From Pelagibius sp965227505 (GTDB lineage Bacteria > Pseudomonadota > Alphaproteobacteria > Kiloniellales > Kiloniellaceae): 64,000 bases of DNA. The notes under the pieces are model-generated. The model made no database searches. It was not told the origin of the DNA and saw only the letters and a program-made list of their open reading frames with translations. The stretch is taken from positions 1,054,001 through 1,118,000 of the forward strand of contig NZ_OZ245757.1 in the NCBI RefSeq assembly GCF_965227505.1, written 5' to 3'. How positions within the stretch are numbered: the first letter of the stretch is position 1; the number at the start of each line of letters is the position of its first letter. Both the position numbers and the translations under genes were made by a program. This document shows positions 33,683 to 41,969 of the stretch, in pieces.

Positions 33683-33723
33683 GATACAGATCCGGCTGCC
33701 AGCCGTGAACCCGTGAAACCGCA
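33683..33723 (-). promoter_or_regulatory. bipartite promoter-like motif, copy c (small ORF)
   Basis: On the minus strand: TGCGGTTTCACGGGTTC, 18 bp, then TGTATC, with TTGCAT eight bases upstream. It precedes the 35-codon frame at 33538-33645. Confidence 0.65.
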
Positions 33724-33947
33724 CAACCTCTATGCAAGTTCGCAGGACCCTTGGGGCCCGCGGCAAAGGAGGCAGACGCGACGGGGTTTCGCGGCCTGAA
33801 CAGCAGAGCGCCCCGCGCCCCTTTCAATTACGATGTCTGTGCAAAAGGGCCAGTGCGGGGGCCGCCCATCCGGCCGACCGTCTGAACCGGCGAGCCTGCC
33901 GGGCCATTCTCCGGAGAGCCGGACTGTCTTGTAATCGGAAAGGAAAC

Positions 33948-33978
33948 GGGCGGCTGTAGTCGCCGCCAACAGCCGCCC
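33948..33978 (-). repeat. hairpin element R2, possible terminator after pirin
   Basis: GGGCGGCTGT pairs with ACAGCCGCCC. On the minus strand GTTTCCTTTCC follows, about 150 bp after the pirin stop. The stem and flank are related to R1. Confidence 0.5.
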
Positions 33979-34101
33979 GCCCTGGGCGCGCACGCAGATG
34001 AATTGCGCCGGCCCGTCCCCCGGGTCAGGTGCCGACCCGTTGGCACTTCTTAGTCGCGGCTGCGACGGCGGCGGTTCAGGCAGGCGAGGCTTTTTTCGGG
34101 A

Positions 34102-35028
34102 TCAGTCTTCGGGAAGCGGAATGAACTCGTCGTCGCCGGGCACCATAGCGAACCGCCCGGCTTTCCAATCCGCTTTGGCCTGCTCGATGCGGTCCTGCGA
34201 GGAAGCGACGAAGTTCCACCAGATAAAGCGCCGTCCGTCGACCGGAGCCCCGCCCAGCAGCATGACCCGGCTGGCCGTTGCGGCCGTCAGGCGAACCGGC
34301 GCACCGGCCTTGAACACCGCCATGGTGTTGGCCGCAAAACTCTGACCCATTGCCTCTCCATTGGCCATCTCTCCAGCGGCCATCTCTACCGCACCGCTCA
34401 CCACGTAGACCGCGCGCTCGGCGTAGTCCGCCGGCAGTTCCAGCGTCGCGCCCGCGTCCAGTTCGGCATGGAGGTAGAACATCTCGGAGAAGACGCGCAC
34501 CGGCGCGCAGTGGCCGAAGGCCGAGCCGGCGATCAGCCGCATCCACAGCCCCGGGGCTTCGATCTCCGGAAGATCGGCTGTGGGATAATGGGTGAAGCTC
34601 GGCGCCGCCTCCTCATGGGCCAGCGGCAGGGCGATCCAGGACTGCATGCCGTGCAGGCGTTGGGGGCCGGCGAGCGCCGCCTCCGGGCTGCGCTCGGAAT
34701 GGACGATGCCTTTGCCCGCCGTCATCCAGTTCACCGCACCGGGCTGAATAGGCTGCTCATAGCCCAGGCTGTCGCGGTGCATGATTTCGCCCTCGAAGAG
34801 GTAGGTCACGGTCGCCAGTCCGATGTGGGGATGCGGCCTTACGGAGATGCCCTGCCCTGCCGGAAAGTCCGCCGGGCCCATCTCGTCCAGGAAGATGAAG
34901 GGGCCGACCAGGCGCCGCTTCGCGTAAGGCAGGATGCGCCGCACCTCGAAACCGCCAAGGTCGCGGCTGCGCGGCTCTATGATCAGGTCGACCGGGTCTC
35001 CCTTGGCCTGCTTCTGCGCTTCGCTCAT
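34102..35028 (-). CDS. pirin family protein
   Basis: A 308-residue bicupin. The N-terminal cupin carries the pirin metal and substrate pattern: VGPFIFLDEMGPADF, RPHPHIGLATVTYLFEGEIMHRDS and GKGIVHSERSP, giving the His-His-His-Glu site. The C-terminal part has FSEMFYLHAELDAGATLELP. Some pirins are quercetinases; others are redox-responsive regulators. The start is ATG 35028, preceded by GGAGAGGAGCAG; a longer frame to 35073 is less likely. The repeated EMAAGEMANGEAMG arises from a short internal DNA duplication. Confidence 0.92.
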   Translation of the reverse strand: MSEAQKQAKGDPVDLIIEPRSRDLGGFEVRRILPYAKRRLVGPFIFLDEMGPADFPAGQGISVRPHPHIGLATVTYLFEGEIMHRDSLGYEQPIQPGAVNWMTAGKGIVHSERSPEAALAGPQRLHGMQSWIALPLAHEEAAPSFTHYPTADLPEIEAPGLWMRLIAGSAFGHCAPVRVFSEMFYLHAELDAGATLELPADYAERAVYVVSGAVEMAAGEMANGEAMGQSFAANTMAVFKAGAPVRLTAATASRVMLLGGAPVDGRRFIWWNFVASSQDRIEQAKADWKAGRFAMVPGDDEFIPLPED

Positions 35029-35099
35029 CTGCTCCTCTCCTCCCACGTCTTCCTGAACCACGAATCCCATCAAAGCAAATGGGACGCGGCGGCGTCGAG

Positions 35100-35147
35100 C
35101 ATCAAAGGGATGCCAGAGTCAAAGGGACGGCGGCATCAAAGGGACGG
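35100..35147. repeat. three 17-bp repeats covering the stop of the 35136-35456 gene
   Basis: The block CATCAAAGGGACGG recurs at 35134, 35117 and 35100, exactly 17 bp apart. On the minus strand each copy carries TTTGA, so the stop TGA appears three times, in different frames. Confidence 0.85.
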
Positions 35148-35456
35148 CCGGGTCGCTTTCAGGCGCCAGAGCTCGAAGAGCGCGAAACAGATCGGCACCA
35201 GGCCGCCGAGCACCAGGACGAGTCCGCCCAGCTCGTAGTCCAGCCGCCGGTGGATGTAGGCCGTCGCATAGAACTCGTCGATGACCGGCTGACCCCAGTC
35301 CCCGTAGGACAGCATCGCTATGCCCCAGGCAACCAGGCAGGCAGCCGCGGCAAAGAGGGAGACGACTCGAATGATGGTGCGCGCAAGATCGACGCTGCCG
35401 AGGGCCAGGACGTAGGCGACCAAGGCAGTGGTAAACAGCAACGGCAAGAGGTCCAT
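35136..35456 (-). CDS. three-helix membrane protein, hypothetical
   Basis: A 106-residue protein with hydrophobic segments at about 1-20, 28-48 and 75-97, and a polar middle (DEFYATAYIHRRLDYELG). The start MDLLPLLFTTALVAY has no cleavage site. It lies between the pirin gene and the CinA-like gene on the same strand, 47 bp after the latter. No family is recognised. Its last codons are repeated twice beyond the stop. Confidence 0.7.
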   Translation of the reverse strand: MDLLPLLFTTALVAYVLALGSVDLARTIIRVVSLFAAAACLVAWGIAMLSYGDWGQPVIDEFYATAYIHRRLDYELGGLVLVLGGLVPICFALFELWRLKATRPSL

Positions 35457-35503
35457 TGCTCGGTTTGCCCTTCTTTCTCCCCTAGCCGATTGGTGCTAAG
35501 GCA

Positions 35504-36316
35504 TTAGTCCGCACCCAAGACGCCCGACGATTGCCCGGTCGGCCGCGGTTCCACGGGGCCATGCCCCGCCGGGTCCCAATCCCCGCGGCTTCCGAGTTCT
35601 AGGATCAATTCATCGACCGCCTGCCCCGCCGCCTCCAGGCGCCGGGGATCGGTCGACCGCAGCACCAGGCGAACGCCGAAGGTGCCGTTCCTGTTGAAGG
35701 GGTAGCTGCCAAGCTCCACATCCGCAAAGCGATCCTGGATCTCGCCCAGGCCCGCGGCGAGGGTGCCTTCGCCCAGATCCACCGAGACCGTTCTGGACAG
35801 CAGCGGCTCCCCGCCGGCCAGACGGTGGCGCAGGCTTTGAAACATTGCCTGCATGATGGCCGGGATGCCCGCCATGACGAAAACGTTGCCCATCTGGAAC
35901 CCCGGCGCGCGGCTGACCGGGTTCTCGATCAGGTCGGCGCCCTCCGGCGTGCGTGCCATGCGCAGCCGCGCTGCGTTCAGCTGCCCCTTCTCGTAATGCG
36001 CCTCCAGGATCGCCCGCGCCTGCGGGTTGACGATCAGCGGAACACCGAAGGCCTTGGCCACGCAGTCCGCCGTGATGTCGTCGTGGGTCGGACCGATGCC
36101 GCCTGTCGTGAAGACATAGTCGAAGCACTGCCTGACCTCGTTCACCGTGGCGACAACGACATCTTCCACGTCGGGAATGACCCGGGCCTCCATCAGGCGG
36201 ATACCCAGACGGTTCAGTTCTTCCCCCAGAAAGGCGAGGTTCTTGTCCTTGGTGCGGCCGGAGAGGATCTCGTTGCCGATAATCAGCAGGCAGGCGGTGA
36301 CCTTCTCTTGCGCCAT
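35504..36316 (-). CDS. CinA-like molybdopterin-binding domain protein
   Basis: A 270-residue protein with the MoCF-type N-terminal domain of CinA: LLIIGNEILSGRTKDKN, the TTGGIGPTHDDITADCVAKAFG motif, and GFQMGNVFVMAGIPAIMQAMF. The deamidase (PncC) domain of full-length CinA is missing, which is common in alphaproteobacterial homologues. CinA-family domains are linked to pyrophosphatase or nicotinamide nucleotide repair activity; the role of the short form is not established. It starts five bases after the lipoprotein gene, suggesting one operon. Confidence 0.88.
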   Translation of the reverse strand: MAQEKVTACLLIIGNEILSGRTKDKNLAFLGEELNRLGIRLMEARVIPDVEDVVVATVNEVRQCFDYVFTTGGIGPTHDDITADCVAKAFGVPLIVNPQARAILEAHYEKGQLNAARLRMARTPEGADLIENPVSRAPGFQMGNVFVMAGIPAIMQAMFQSLRHRLAGGEPLLSRTVSVDLGEGTLAAGLGEIQDRFADVELGSYPFNRNGTFGVRLVLRSTDPRRLEAAGQAVDELILELGSRGDWDPAGHGPVEPRPTGQSSGVLGAD

Positions 36317-36321
36317 GGGCC

Positions 36322-36900
36322 TCAGAATTCCAGGCGCGGCAGCACGGTGTCGGTGCGGACGTAACCCTTGGCTTCCATGCAGCCGGTCATCAGCGATCCG
36401 CGGCGCTGGCGCAGGTCGAACTCGTCGACGCGCTGGCGCAGGGCCGAATAGCGGGACTCGCTGGTCAGGGTGTCGATGCCCGCATTGCGGTCATCTGTGA
36501 TCTGCGCGTCGCGCCGGGTCTGCGCCGTCGCATAGGCATAGCAGTCTTCGATGTCGTCCCGGTAAGCCTCTTCGTCCCTGTCGCTGCTCACCGCCCAGTT
36601 GGTCCCGTCAGGGCCCTTCAGAATGACGGCTTCCCCATCCCCTTCCGGTGCGGCGGCCTGCTGCGACGGCAAGCCTTCCGAAGCGGTCGGCGGCAGCGTG
36701 GCGCCGGCCTCGCCCGAGGCGCCCGGCGGCGGCAGCGCCTGGCCGGTCTGTGCGCCGCGGTCCGCACTGCCGGGCGGCGGGGCGGAGCCCGTTTCCTCCC
36801 CCCCGAGACCGGGAAAAGACGAACATGCCGCAAGCAGCAGAAGACCGGCCGTCAAGGTGGAAAGACGCAGAGCGACACGCGGTGAGTGATGCACGGACAT
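36322..36900 (-). CDS. lipoprotein of unknown function
   Basis: A 192-residue protein with a lipoprotein signal: LTAGLLLLAACSSF with lipobox Cys at about residue 26. A Pro/Gly/Ala-rich linker (to about 90) precedes a polar helical part with DCYAYATAQTRRDAQITDDRNAG and GCMEAKGYVRTDT. The GCMEAKGY segment resembles the C-terminal motif of several small alphaproteobacterial lipoproteins, where a Cys pair (here DCYAYA and GCMEAKGY) may bond. It precedes the CinA-like gene in the same orientation. Confidence 0.78.
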   Translation of the reverse strand: MSVHHSPRVALRLSTLTAGLLLLAACSSFPGLGGEETGSAPPPGSADRGAQTGQALPPPGASGEAGATLPPTASEGLPSQQAAAPEGDGEAVILKGPDGTNWAVSSDRDEEAYRDDIEDCYAYATAQTRRDAQITDDRNAGIDTLTSESRYSALRQRVDEFDLRQRRGSLMTGCMEAKGYVRTDTVLPRLEF

Positions 36901-37096
36901 CTGGGGTTCCTTGCGGACGCCTGTCCCTCAAGCCGGAACGGCGCCCCTTGGTGTGGAGCGGGCGGAGGTCAACTGCTAACCTACGCTGCGTACAGTGGCT
37001 TTACAGCACCGAAGTTGCAAGCCCGTGTCATCGGCCTTGGTGCCCGAATCCACACCTGAGAGTTGCGTATCCTGACCCTCCATTTAATCCGCCCAG

Positions 37097-37798
37097 ATGC
37101 GTTTTCCAGCCCCCCTGATTCCCGGCCGTCTTCTCAAGCGATATAAGCGCTTCCTCGCCGATGTTGAGCTGGAGGATGGCGGTGTCGTGGTGGCCCACTG
37201 CGCCAATCCGGGATCGATGCTAGGCCTCGCCGCTCCCGGTTCGGTTGTATGGCTGTCGCCCGCACAAAACCCGGCGCGAAAGCTCAGATTTTCCTGGGAG
37301 CTGGTCGACTCGGAAGGGGCGCTGGTCGGCATCAACACCGGGCGGGCCAACAGCCTGGTGGGCGAAGCCCTGGACCAGGGGCGGATTCCGGCCCTCGACG
37401 CCAGCGGCCGGGTGCGCCGGGAAGTCCCCTACGGCGCGCGGAGCCGGGTTGACTTTCTCTTGCAGAAAGACGGTGTAAAGGATTGTTATTTAGAAGTGAA
37501 ATCAGTCACTCTGAAGCGCTCGGACGGTTTGGCCGAGTTTCCGGACTCGGTGACCGCCCGTGGCGCCCGACACCTGGAGGAACTGGCGGCGATGGTTGCT
37601 GGAGGCCATCGGGCCGTCCTGCTCTTCCTCGTTCAGCGCGGCGACTGCCGGGAGGTCGGAGTCGCCAGGGACATCGATCCCCACTACGGCGAAGCGCTGG
37701 ACCGGGCGCGCGCCCAGGGGGTTGAAGTGTTGTGCTATAGTTGCGAGGTATCTCCCGAGGGCGTGGCGTTGGACGCGCCACTGCCCTTGGCACTATAA
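37097..37798 (+). CDS. sfsA: SfsA family DNA-binding/nuclease-like protein
   Basis: A 233-residue SfsA homologue: RFLADVELEDGGVVVAHCANPGSM near the N-terminus, then RSRVDFLL and CYLEVKSVTL, the conserved nuclease-like core (D...EVK), and FPDSVTARGARHLEEL. The family was named for sugar fermentation stimulation in E. coli; the fold resembles restriction nucleases and the biochemical role is uncertain. It is followed by map, the usual alphaproteobacterial order. No strong ribosome binding site precedes the ATG. Confidence 0.93.
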   Translation: MRFPAPLIPGRLLKRYKRFLADVELEDGGVVVAHCANPGSMLGLAAPGSVVWLSPAQNPARKLRFSWELVDSEGALVGINTGRANSLVGEALDQGRIPALDASGRVRREVPYGARSRVDFLLQKDGVKDCYLEVKSVTLKRSDGLAEFPDSVTARGARHLEELAAMVAGGHRAVLLFLVQRGDCREVGVARDIDPHYGEALDRARAQGVEVLCYSCEVSPEGVALDAPLPLAL

Positions 37799-37924
37799 CT
37801 TGGCACGATAAGCGGTCGCCGGAGCCAGCGGAGGCTCGGGCGTCACGACGAAGACGGACCAGGGTTGCGGGCCGGCGCGAAGAGGGCGCCACCCGAAAGG
37901 TTCACCCCTGAGAGGATCGATTCG

Positions 37925-38749
37925 ATGAAGCAAGGATACAGCGTGGAGCGCGTGAGCCCGAAGGACGGCGGCTACGTCATTCACGACGAGGCAGGCTTCG
38001 AGGGCATGCGCCGGGCCGGCCGCCTTGCCGCCGAGACCCTCGACATGATCACGCCGGAGGTGAAGCCGGGCGTGACCACCAACACGCTGAACCAACTCTG
38101 CCACGACTTCATCGAGGCCCATGGCGCGGTCCCGGCGCCGCTGAACTACCGCGGCTTTCCCAAGTCGATCTGCACCTCGGTCAACCACGTGGTCTGCCAC
38201 GGTATCCCCAGCGACGACAAGCGCCTGGAAAACGGCGACATCATCAACATCGACGTGACGGTGATCGTCGACGGCTGGCATGGCGACACCAGCCGCATGT
38301 TCTTCGTCGGCGAACCCAAGATCAAGGCGCGGCGCCTGGTCGAGATCACCTACGAGTCCATGATGCGGGGCATCGAGGTGGTGAAACCCGGCGCCACGCT
38401 GGGCGACATCGGCCACGCCATCCAGAGCTTCGCCGAGAAGCAGCGTTTCTCCGTGGTGCGCGACTTCTGCGGCCATGGCCTCGGCCAGGTCTTTCACGAC
38501 GCCCCCAGCGTGCTGCACTACGGCCGGGCGGGCGATGGGATTGCCCTGCGCGAAGGCATGTTCTTCACCATCGAACCGATGATCAACGCCGGCCGCCCGG
38601 AAGTGAAGATCCTGCAGGACGGCTGGACCGCGGTGACCCGGGATATGAAGCTCTCGGCCCAGTTCGAGCATTCCATCGGCGTGACCGCCAGCGGCTACGA
38701 AATCTTCACTGTCTCGCCCCAGGGCTGGAGCGCGCCGCCCTACGCCTGA
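37925..38749 (+). CDS. map: type I methionine aminopeptidase
   Basis: Removes the initiator methionine from nascent proteins. The five metal ligands are readable: NIDVTVIVDGWHGDTSRMF supplies two Asp, GHGLGQVFHD a His, TIEPMINAG a Glu and QFEHSIGVT the second Glu. The length, 274 residues, is normal. The ATG at 37925 follows GAGAGGA at a good distance; an upstream in-frame ATG at 37865 adds an unlike extension. It lies downstream of sfsA. In many relatives radC follows directly, whereas here about 2.4 kb of other genes intervene. Confidence 0.95.
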   Translation: MKQGYSVERVSPKDGGYVIHDEAGFEGMRRAGRLAAETLDMITPEVKPGVTTNTLNQLCHDFIEAHGAVPAPLNYRGFPKSICTSVNHVVCHGIPSDDKRLENGDIINIDVTVIVDGWHGDTSRMFFVGEPKIKARRLVEITYESMMRGIEVVKPGATLGDIGHAIQSFAEKQRFSVVRDFCGHGLGQVFHDAPSVLHYGRAGDGIALREGMFFTIEPMINAGRPEVKILQDGWTAVTRDMKLSAQFEHSIGVTASGYEIFTVSPQGWSAPPYA

Positions 38750-38867
38750 AGCGCCACAAGCGGACGCACCCACCCAGAACTGAAACGGACGAATTGAAAC
38801 GGGCGCCGGGCAGAGAACTGCCCGGCGCCCCTGCTTCATGGCGGTGGCGGCAGCGCCGCCGCGGACG

Positions 38868-39887
38868 TCAAACGATCTCGACCCGCAGCAGCGAGCGGAC
38901 GTGCTGGATCTGGTTCAGGATCGTCACCAGCGGCGAACCGGCAAAGAGCAGCCCCACCGCGAAGTTCTCGCGGTCCGCCACCAGCGAACCGGAATCGCCG
39001 CCCGCCGACATCGGCGTGGTGAGAATCTGGTCACGGAAACGGGCCACCCGCCCGCCGCCGAAGTTCACGTCGACGGTGGCGTTCACCGCAGTGATACGGC
39101 CGGTGGTGTAGTTGGTGGTGCGTCCCGTCTTGTGCAGCAGCGTACCGACGGTGACATGCCCGCGCGAACGCCAGCCGCGCAGATGGCCGACCCAGTGGAT
39201 CTCACGCTTCAGGTCGTGGAACTCGCCTTCCGCAACCGCCGCATCGACCAGGTTGCGATGCAGAGCCCGTGGCACCGGCGGGTCGAAGGTAATGGGGATG
39301 AATCGGCTGAGCGAGGCGATGCGGTCGGTCGGGTCGCTGCCGCCGTCGAAGGGTCCGGGCTGCAGAACCGCATCGCCCGGCGTGGCGTTGTTGCTGTTGG
39401 CCAGCACGTGGTTGTTGGACAGGATGTAGTAGTGCCCCGGCATGCCGACCGGATTGCCGGGGGTTCCCACCATGTCGAAGACGCAGGTGCCGATCGTTCC
39501 GGCGGTGATGTTCTTGTGGCCGACGCTGCTGCCGCCGGGGGCCGGACGGGCGCGCTGCGCCAGGGCCTGAACGCCGACCTCCAGCGGTTCGGCCTGACCG
39601 GCGAATGGCTGGCCGATCGCCAGCACGTCGGTGGGCAGATCGCCGATCTTGCCCGGCACCATGTCGGCCTCGGTCAGTTCCTCCTTGTCGACCTTCTGAG
39701 AGACAAGGGCCAGAAGGGCCGGCTTACCGGTCGGCTCACCGTCGCTCCACTTCACCCCATAACCCATGCCGACAACATTGGCGGGCGCCTTCTCCGGCTG
39801 CAGGAAATCGTCCACCGCCGCTGCATGCGCCTTTTGGGCCTTCTGGGCATCCTCGGGGCTCAGAACCATCTTTTTCGCATCCATCAT
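38868..39887 (-). CDS. trypsin-like serine peptidase with N-terminal prodomain-like region
   Basis: A 339-residue chymotrypsin-fold protease candidate. The catalytic triad is readable: His in YYILSNNHVLANSNNA, Asp in NLVDAAVAEGE, Ser in SAGGDSGSLV. The layout resembles Nal1-like peptidases. Residues 30-100 (VVGMGYGVKWSDG...LLALVSQKV...IGDLPTDVLAIG) form a prodomain-like region similar to the small protein encoded just upstream. No signal peptide is visible, so it may act in the cytoplasm. With its partner it sits between map and radC on the opposite strand, which looks like an insertion. Confidence 0.8.
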   Translation of the reverse strand: MMDAKKMVLSPEDAQKAQKAHAAAVDDFLQPEKAPANVVGMGYGVKWSDGEPTGKPALLALVSQKVDKEELTEADMVPGKIGDLPTDVLAIGQPFAGQAEPLEVGVQALAQRARPAPGGSSVGHKNITAGTIGTCVFDMVGTPGNPVGMPGHYYILSNNHVLANSNNATPGDAVLQPGPFDGGSDPTDRIASLSRFIPITFDPPVPRALHRNLVDAAVAEGEFHDLKREIHWVGHLRGWRSRGHVTVGTLLHKTGRTTNYTTGRITAVNATVDVNFGGGRVARFRDQILTTPMSAGGDSGSLVADRENFAVGLLFAGSPLVTILNQIQHVRSLLRVEIV

Positions 39888-39914
39888 GATCTTCTCTCCC
39901 GGATGGGTACGGCC

Positions 39915-40136
39915 CTAGCGGGCCGTGATCTCGCCAACTTCCTCGACGTCCAGCGCACAGCCTTCCAGTTCCTTGGGAAGGATCTGATCGGGCGGCAGGG
40001 AGGATTCCGGAACCTTCTTGATGACCATGACCTTGATCACCGGGCGGCCGGCCCGCTCTCCGATCCCCACGCCGTTGACGTTGAGGTAGGACAGCAGGCT
40101 GTCTTCGTGCTTCCTGAGAACCGCTTCGATATCCAT
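39915..40136 (-). CDS. stand-alone prodomain-like protein paired with the peptidase
   Basis: A 73-residue protein starting MDIEAVLRKHEDSLLSYLNV. Its core, VNGVGIGERAGRPVIKVMVIKKV followed by LPKELEGCALDVEEVGEI, parallels residues 35-100 of the peptidase encoded 27 bp downstream. The parallel suggests a separate chaperone, inhibitor or propeptide for that enzyme. The start at 40136 is favoured by GGAGG ten bases upstream; a longer frame begins at 40190. Confidence 0.65.
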   Translation of the reverse strand: MDIEAVLRKHEDSLLSYLNVNGVGIGERAGRPVIKVMVIKKVPESSLPPDQILPKELEGCALDVEEVGEITAR

Positions 40137-40828
40137 GGGGTCATACCTCCATCCGCTTCCGGCCGGATGCCAGAGGGGTTTGCTGTTCATGGCCGCGCTT
40201 CCTGCGCGTCAGAACGGCGGTGCGAGCATCGCTTGCCCGGCGGGAACCGTGGCCACGGCACCCGGCAGACCGTTTTCGCTATCCTCACCGCGCCCCTTGT
40301 CGGGACGCAATCACCGTCTTGGGATCGCCTGCTTGGCGGCTGCTTGGAAGTCGCATCGAGAGGAACAGTCCCACGCCGCGCGGGCGGCGCCTGGGTCCGG
40401 CGCCTGTACCGAACAGGGAGCGCCGAACCGTCGAATACCGAACTGTCGATCCGTAGATCGGACCTTCAGGGTCTGCAGGTCCTGAAGCCGGAAACCCTTC
40501 TCTGAAGGCTGCGGCGTGATCAGCGCCCCGTCGTTCAGATCGGGCCCTGCAGCCCACCCGGGGCCACAGGCAAGGGGTCGACCGACGAGAGACTGATACC
40601 ACCCCGGGCGGTCCAGGGAACGCTCTTCGCGGTCATGAGCAGATGGTGGTTACGCTACGCCTGCCCGCAGGGCTTGTCTATCGAATCACGGGCTTGCAGG
40701 GCTGCGCATTTGTGGTGGACGGCGCCCAAACGGATAGCTGTGTTTGGCTGAAACTGATGGCGGGGACGAAGACCGCGGCGGCCCCAGGCGCGTCGCCCGC
40801 GTCGCCGGCGCTGCCCTCCTGACCGGGC
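40137..40828. other. 690-bp gap with no recognisable gene
   Basis: Frames on both strands here have no ribosome binding site and a composition typical of shadows. The promoter for the minus-strand peptidase pair should lie near 40140-40250. A 7-bp hairpin CTTCAGG...CCTGAAG is at about 40468-40491. Nothing else is seen. Confidence 0.5.
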
Positions 40829-41053
40829 TCAGCCGGCCTCGACTTGCGCGGCCGCCTGCGCGGCCGCCGCTTCCGGCCGCAGCCCGTCGCGATAGGCGGC
40901 TTCCCAGTCGAAGCCGCTCGCCGCAATGTCGTGCCCGAGAATCGAGAACTCGCATTCCGCCCAGCTCAGCCAGTCGCGATACGCCTCGGCGGGGCTCGAA
41001 GGAGCCGAAGAGGGCGCGTGTCCTGGAAACGCGATCACGGTGGCATCGGTCAT
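40829..41053 (-). CDS. small hypothetical protein
   Basis: A 74-residue frame starting MTDATVIAFPGHAPSS. A mixed polar part reads YRDWLSWAECEFSILGHDIAASGFDWEAAYRDGL. The end is Ala-rich. Small proteins opening with a short strand and FPxx are frequent in alphaproteobacteria without known role. AGGGA lies six bases before the chosen ATG (41053); an ATG at 41059 overlaps that site. It is divergent from radC. Confidence 0.55.
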   Translation of the reverse strand: MTDATVIAFPGHAPSSAPSSPAEAYRDWLSWAECEFSILGHDIAASGFDWEAAYRDGLRPEAAAAQAAAQVEAG

Positions 41054-41237
41054 GGTCATTCCCTGCAGCAGTGATGCACAAAGGTGGGCAAAGACTCCAT
41101 GGTGGTACCCATTATAATGTTGTGCTCGGTTAACAAATAGCTAGCCCTGGGAAAGGGCGACCCCAGAGTTGAACGGCAGCGCAGACAAATCTCCGCCGCT
41201 GCGGGAGCGAGCCGCGGACGGAAGCGAATGCAGGCGG

Positions 41238-41969
41238 ATGCGAGATAGGGATATCTTCAGGGAACACGGTCCGGTGAGCGCGGAAGAGAAGAACGACCAG
41301 CCCCACTACCACGGCCATCGCGACCGTTTGCGCGACCGCCTGCTGGATCGCGGCGGCGAGAGCCTGGCGGACTATGAAGTCCTCGAGTTCCTCTTGTTCA
41401 GCGCCCGGGCGCGCGGCGACATGAAACCGCTGGCAAAGGCGCTGCTGGCGGAGTTCGGCAGCCTTTCGCGGGTGCTGACCGCCGACCCGGAGACGCTGGC
41501 GAAGGTTCCCGGCATGGGCAAGGCCTCCGTCGCCGCCCTGCGGATCGTGCCGGAGGCTGCCGCCCGCCTCGCCCGCGAGCAGATGGTCGATGCTCCCGTG
41601 ATCTCCGCCTGGGACCAGCTGCTCGACTACTGCCGGATCACCATGGCCCATGCGCCGGTCGAACAGTTCCGCCTGCTCTTTCTCGACAAGCGCAACCGGG
41701 TCATCGCCGACGAGGTGCAGCAGGAGGGCACCATCGACCACACACCGGTCTACACGCGCGAGGTCATGAAGCGCGCCCTGGAACTGGGGGCGGCAGCCCT
41801 CATCCTGGTGCACAACCACCCCTCCGGCGAGCCCGAGCCCTCACCCGCCGACATCGCCATGACCGAGGAACTGCGCGATGCCGCCGAGAAGCTGGGCATC
41901 GTCATCCACGACCATCTGGTCATCGGCCGCGCCGGCCACACCAGCTTTCGGGCCCAGGGTTTGCTGTAA
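41238..41969 (+). CDS. radC: RadC family JAB/MPN domain protein
   Basis: A 243-residue UPF0758/RadC protein. The N-terminal helix-hairpin-helix region has DYEVLEFLLFSARARGD and VPGMGKASVAALR. The C-terminal MPN+ domain carries the zinc-binding JAMM pattern VHNHPSGEPEPSPADI. The family is widespread; a role in DNA repair was proposed but not established. The start is uncertain: ATG 41238 gives normal length, while TTG 41169 extends it by 23 residues. The 3' end is repeated three times. Confidence 0.9.
   Translation: MRDRDIFREHGPVSAEEKNDQPHYHGHRDRLRDRLLDRGGESLADYEVLEFLLFSARARGDMKPLAKALLAEFGSLSRVLTADPETLAKVPGMGKASVAALRIVPEAAARLAREQMVDAPVISAWDQLLDYCRITMAHAPVEQFRLLFLDKRNRVIADEVQQEGTIDHTPVYTREVMKRALELGAAALILVHNHPSGEPEPSPADIAMTEELRDAAEKLGIVIHDHLVIGRAGHTSFRAQGLL

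Larger units (their letters stand above)
33088..34101. other. 1-kb gap with two promoter-like motifs, a small frame and repeated hairpins
   Basis: No full-length gene is seen. On the minus strand it holds promoter-like motif copies b (33192-33232) and c (33683-33723), a 35-codon frame, and a pair of related hairpin elements. A perfect CCGTCCC-N8-GGGACGG hairpin lies in the leader of protein C just after motif b. A weaker hairpin of the same GGGCGGC type is at 33334-33366. Confidence 0.6.

Noticed and set aside
33828..34046. A frame over hairpin R2 that partly resembles the end of the 35-codon ORF (AGG..RR)
   Set aside because: It has only a GTG start without a ribosome binding site and no promoter motif. 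The similarity is explained by the shared hairpin.
40285..40602. A 105-codon minus-strand frame in the map-radC gap
   Set aside because: No ribosome binding site, irregular Arg/Pro/Ser-rich composition and no similarity to anything recognised.
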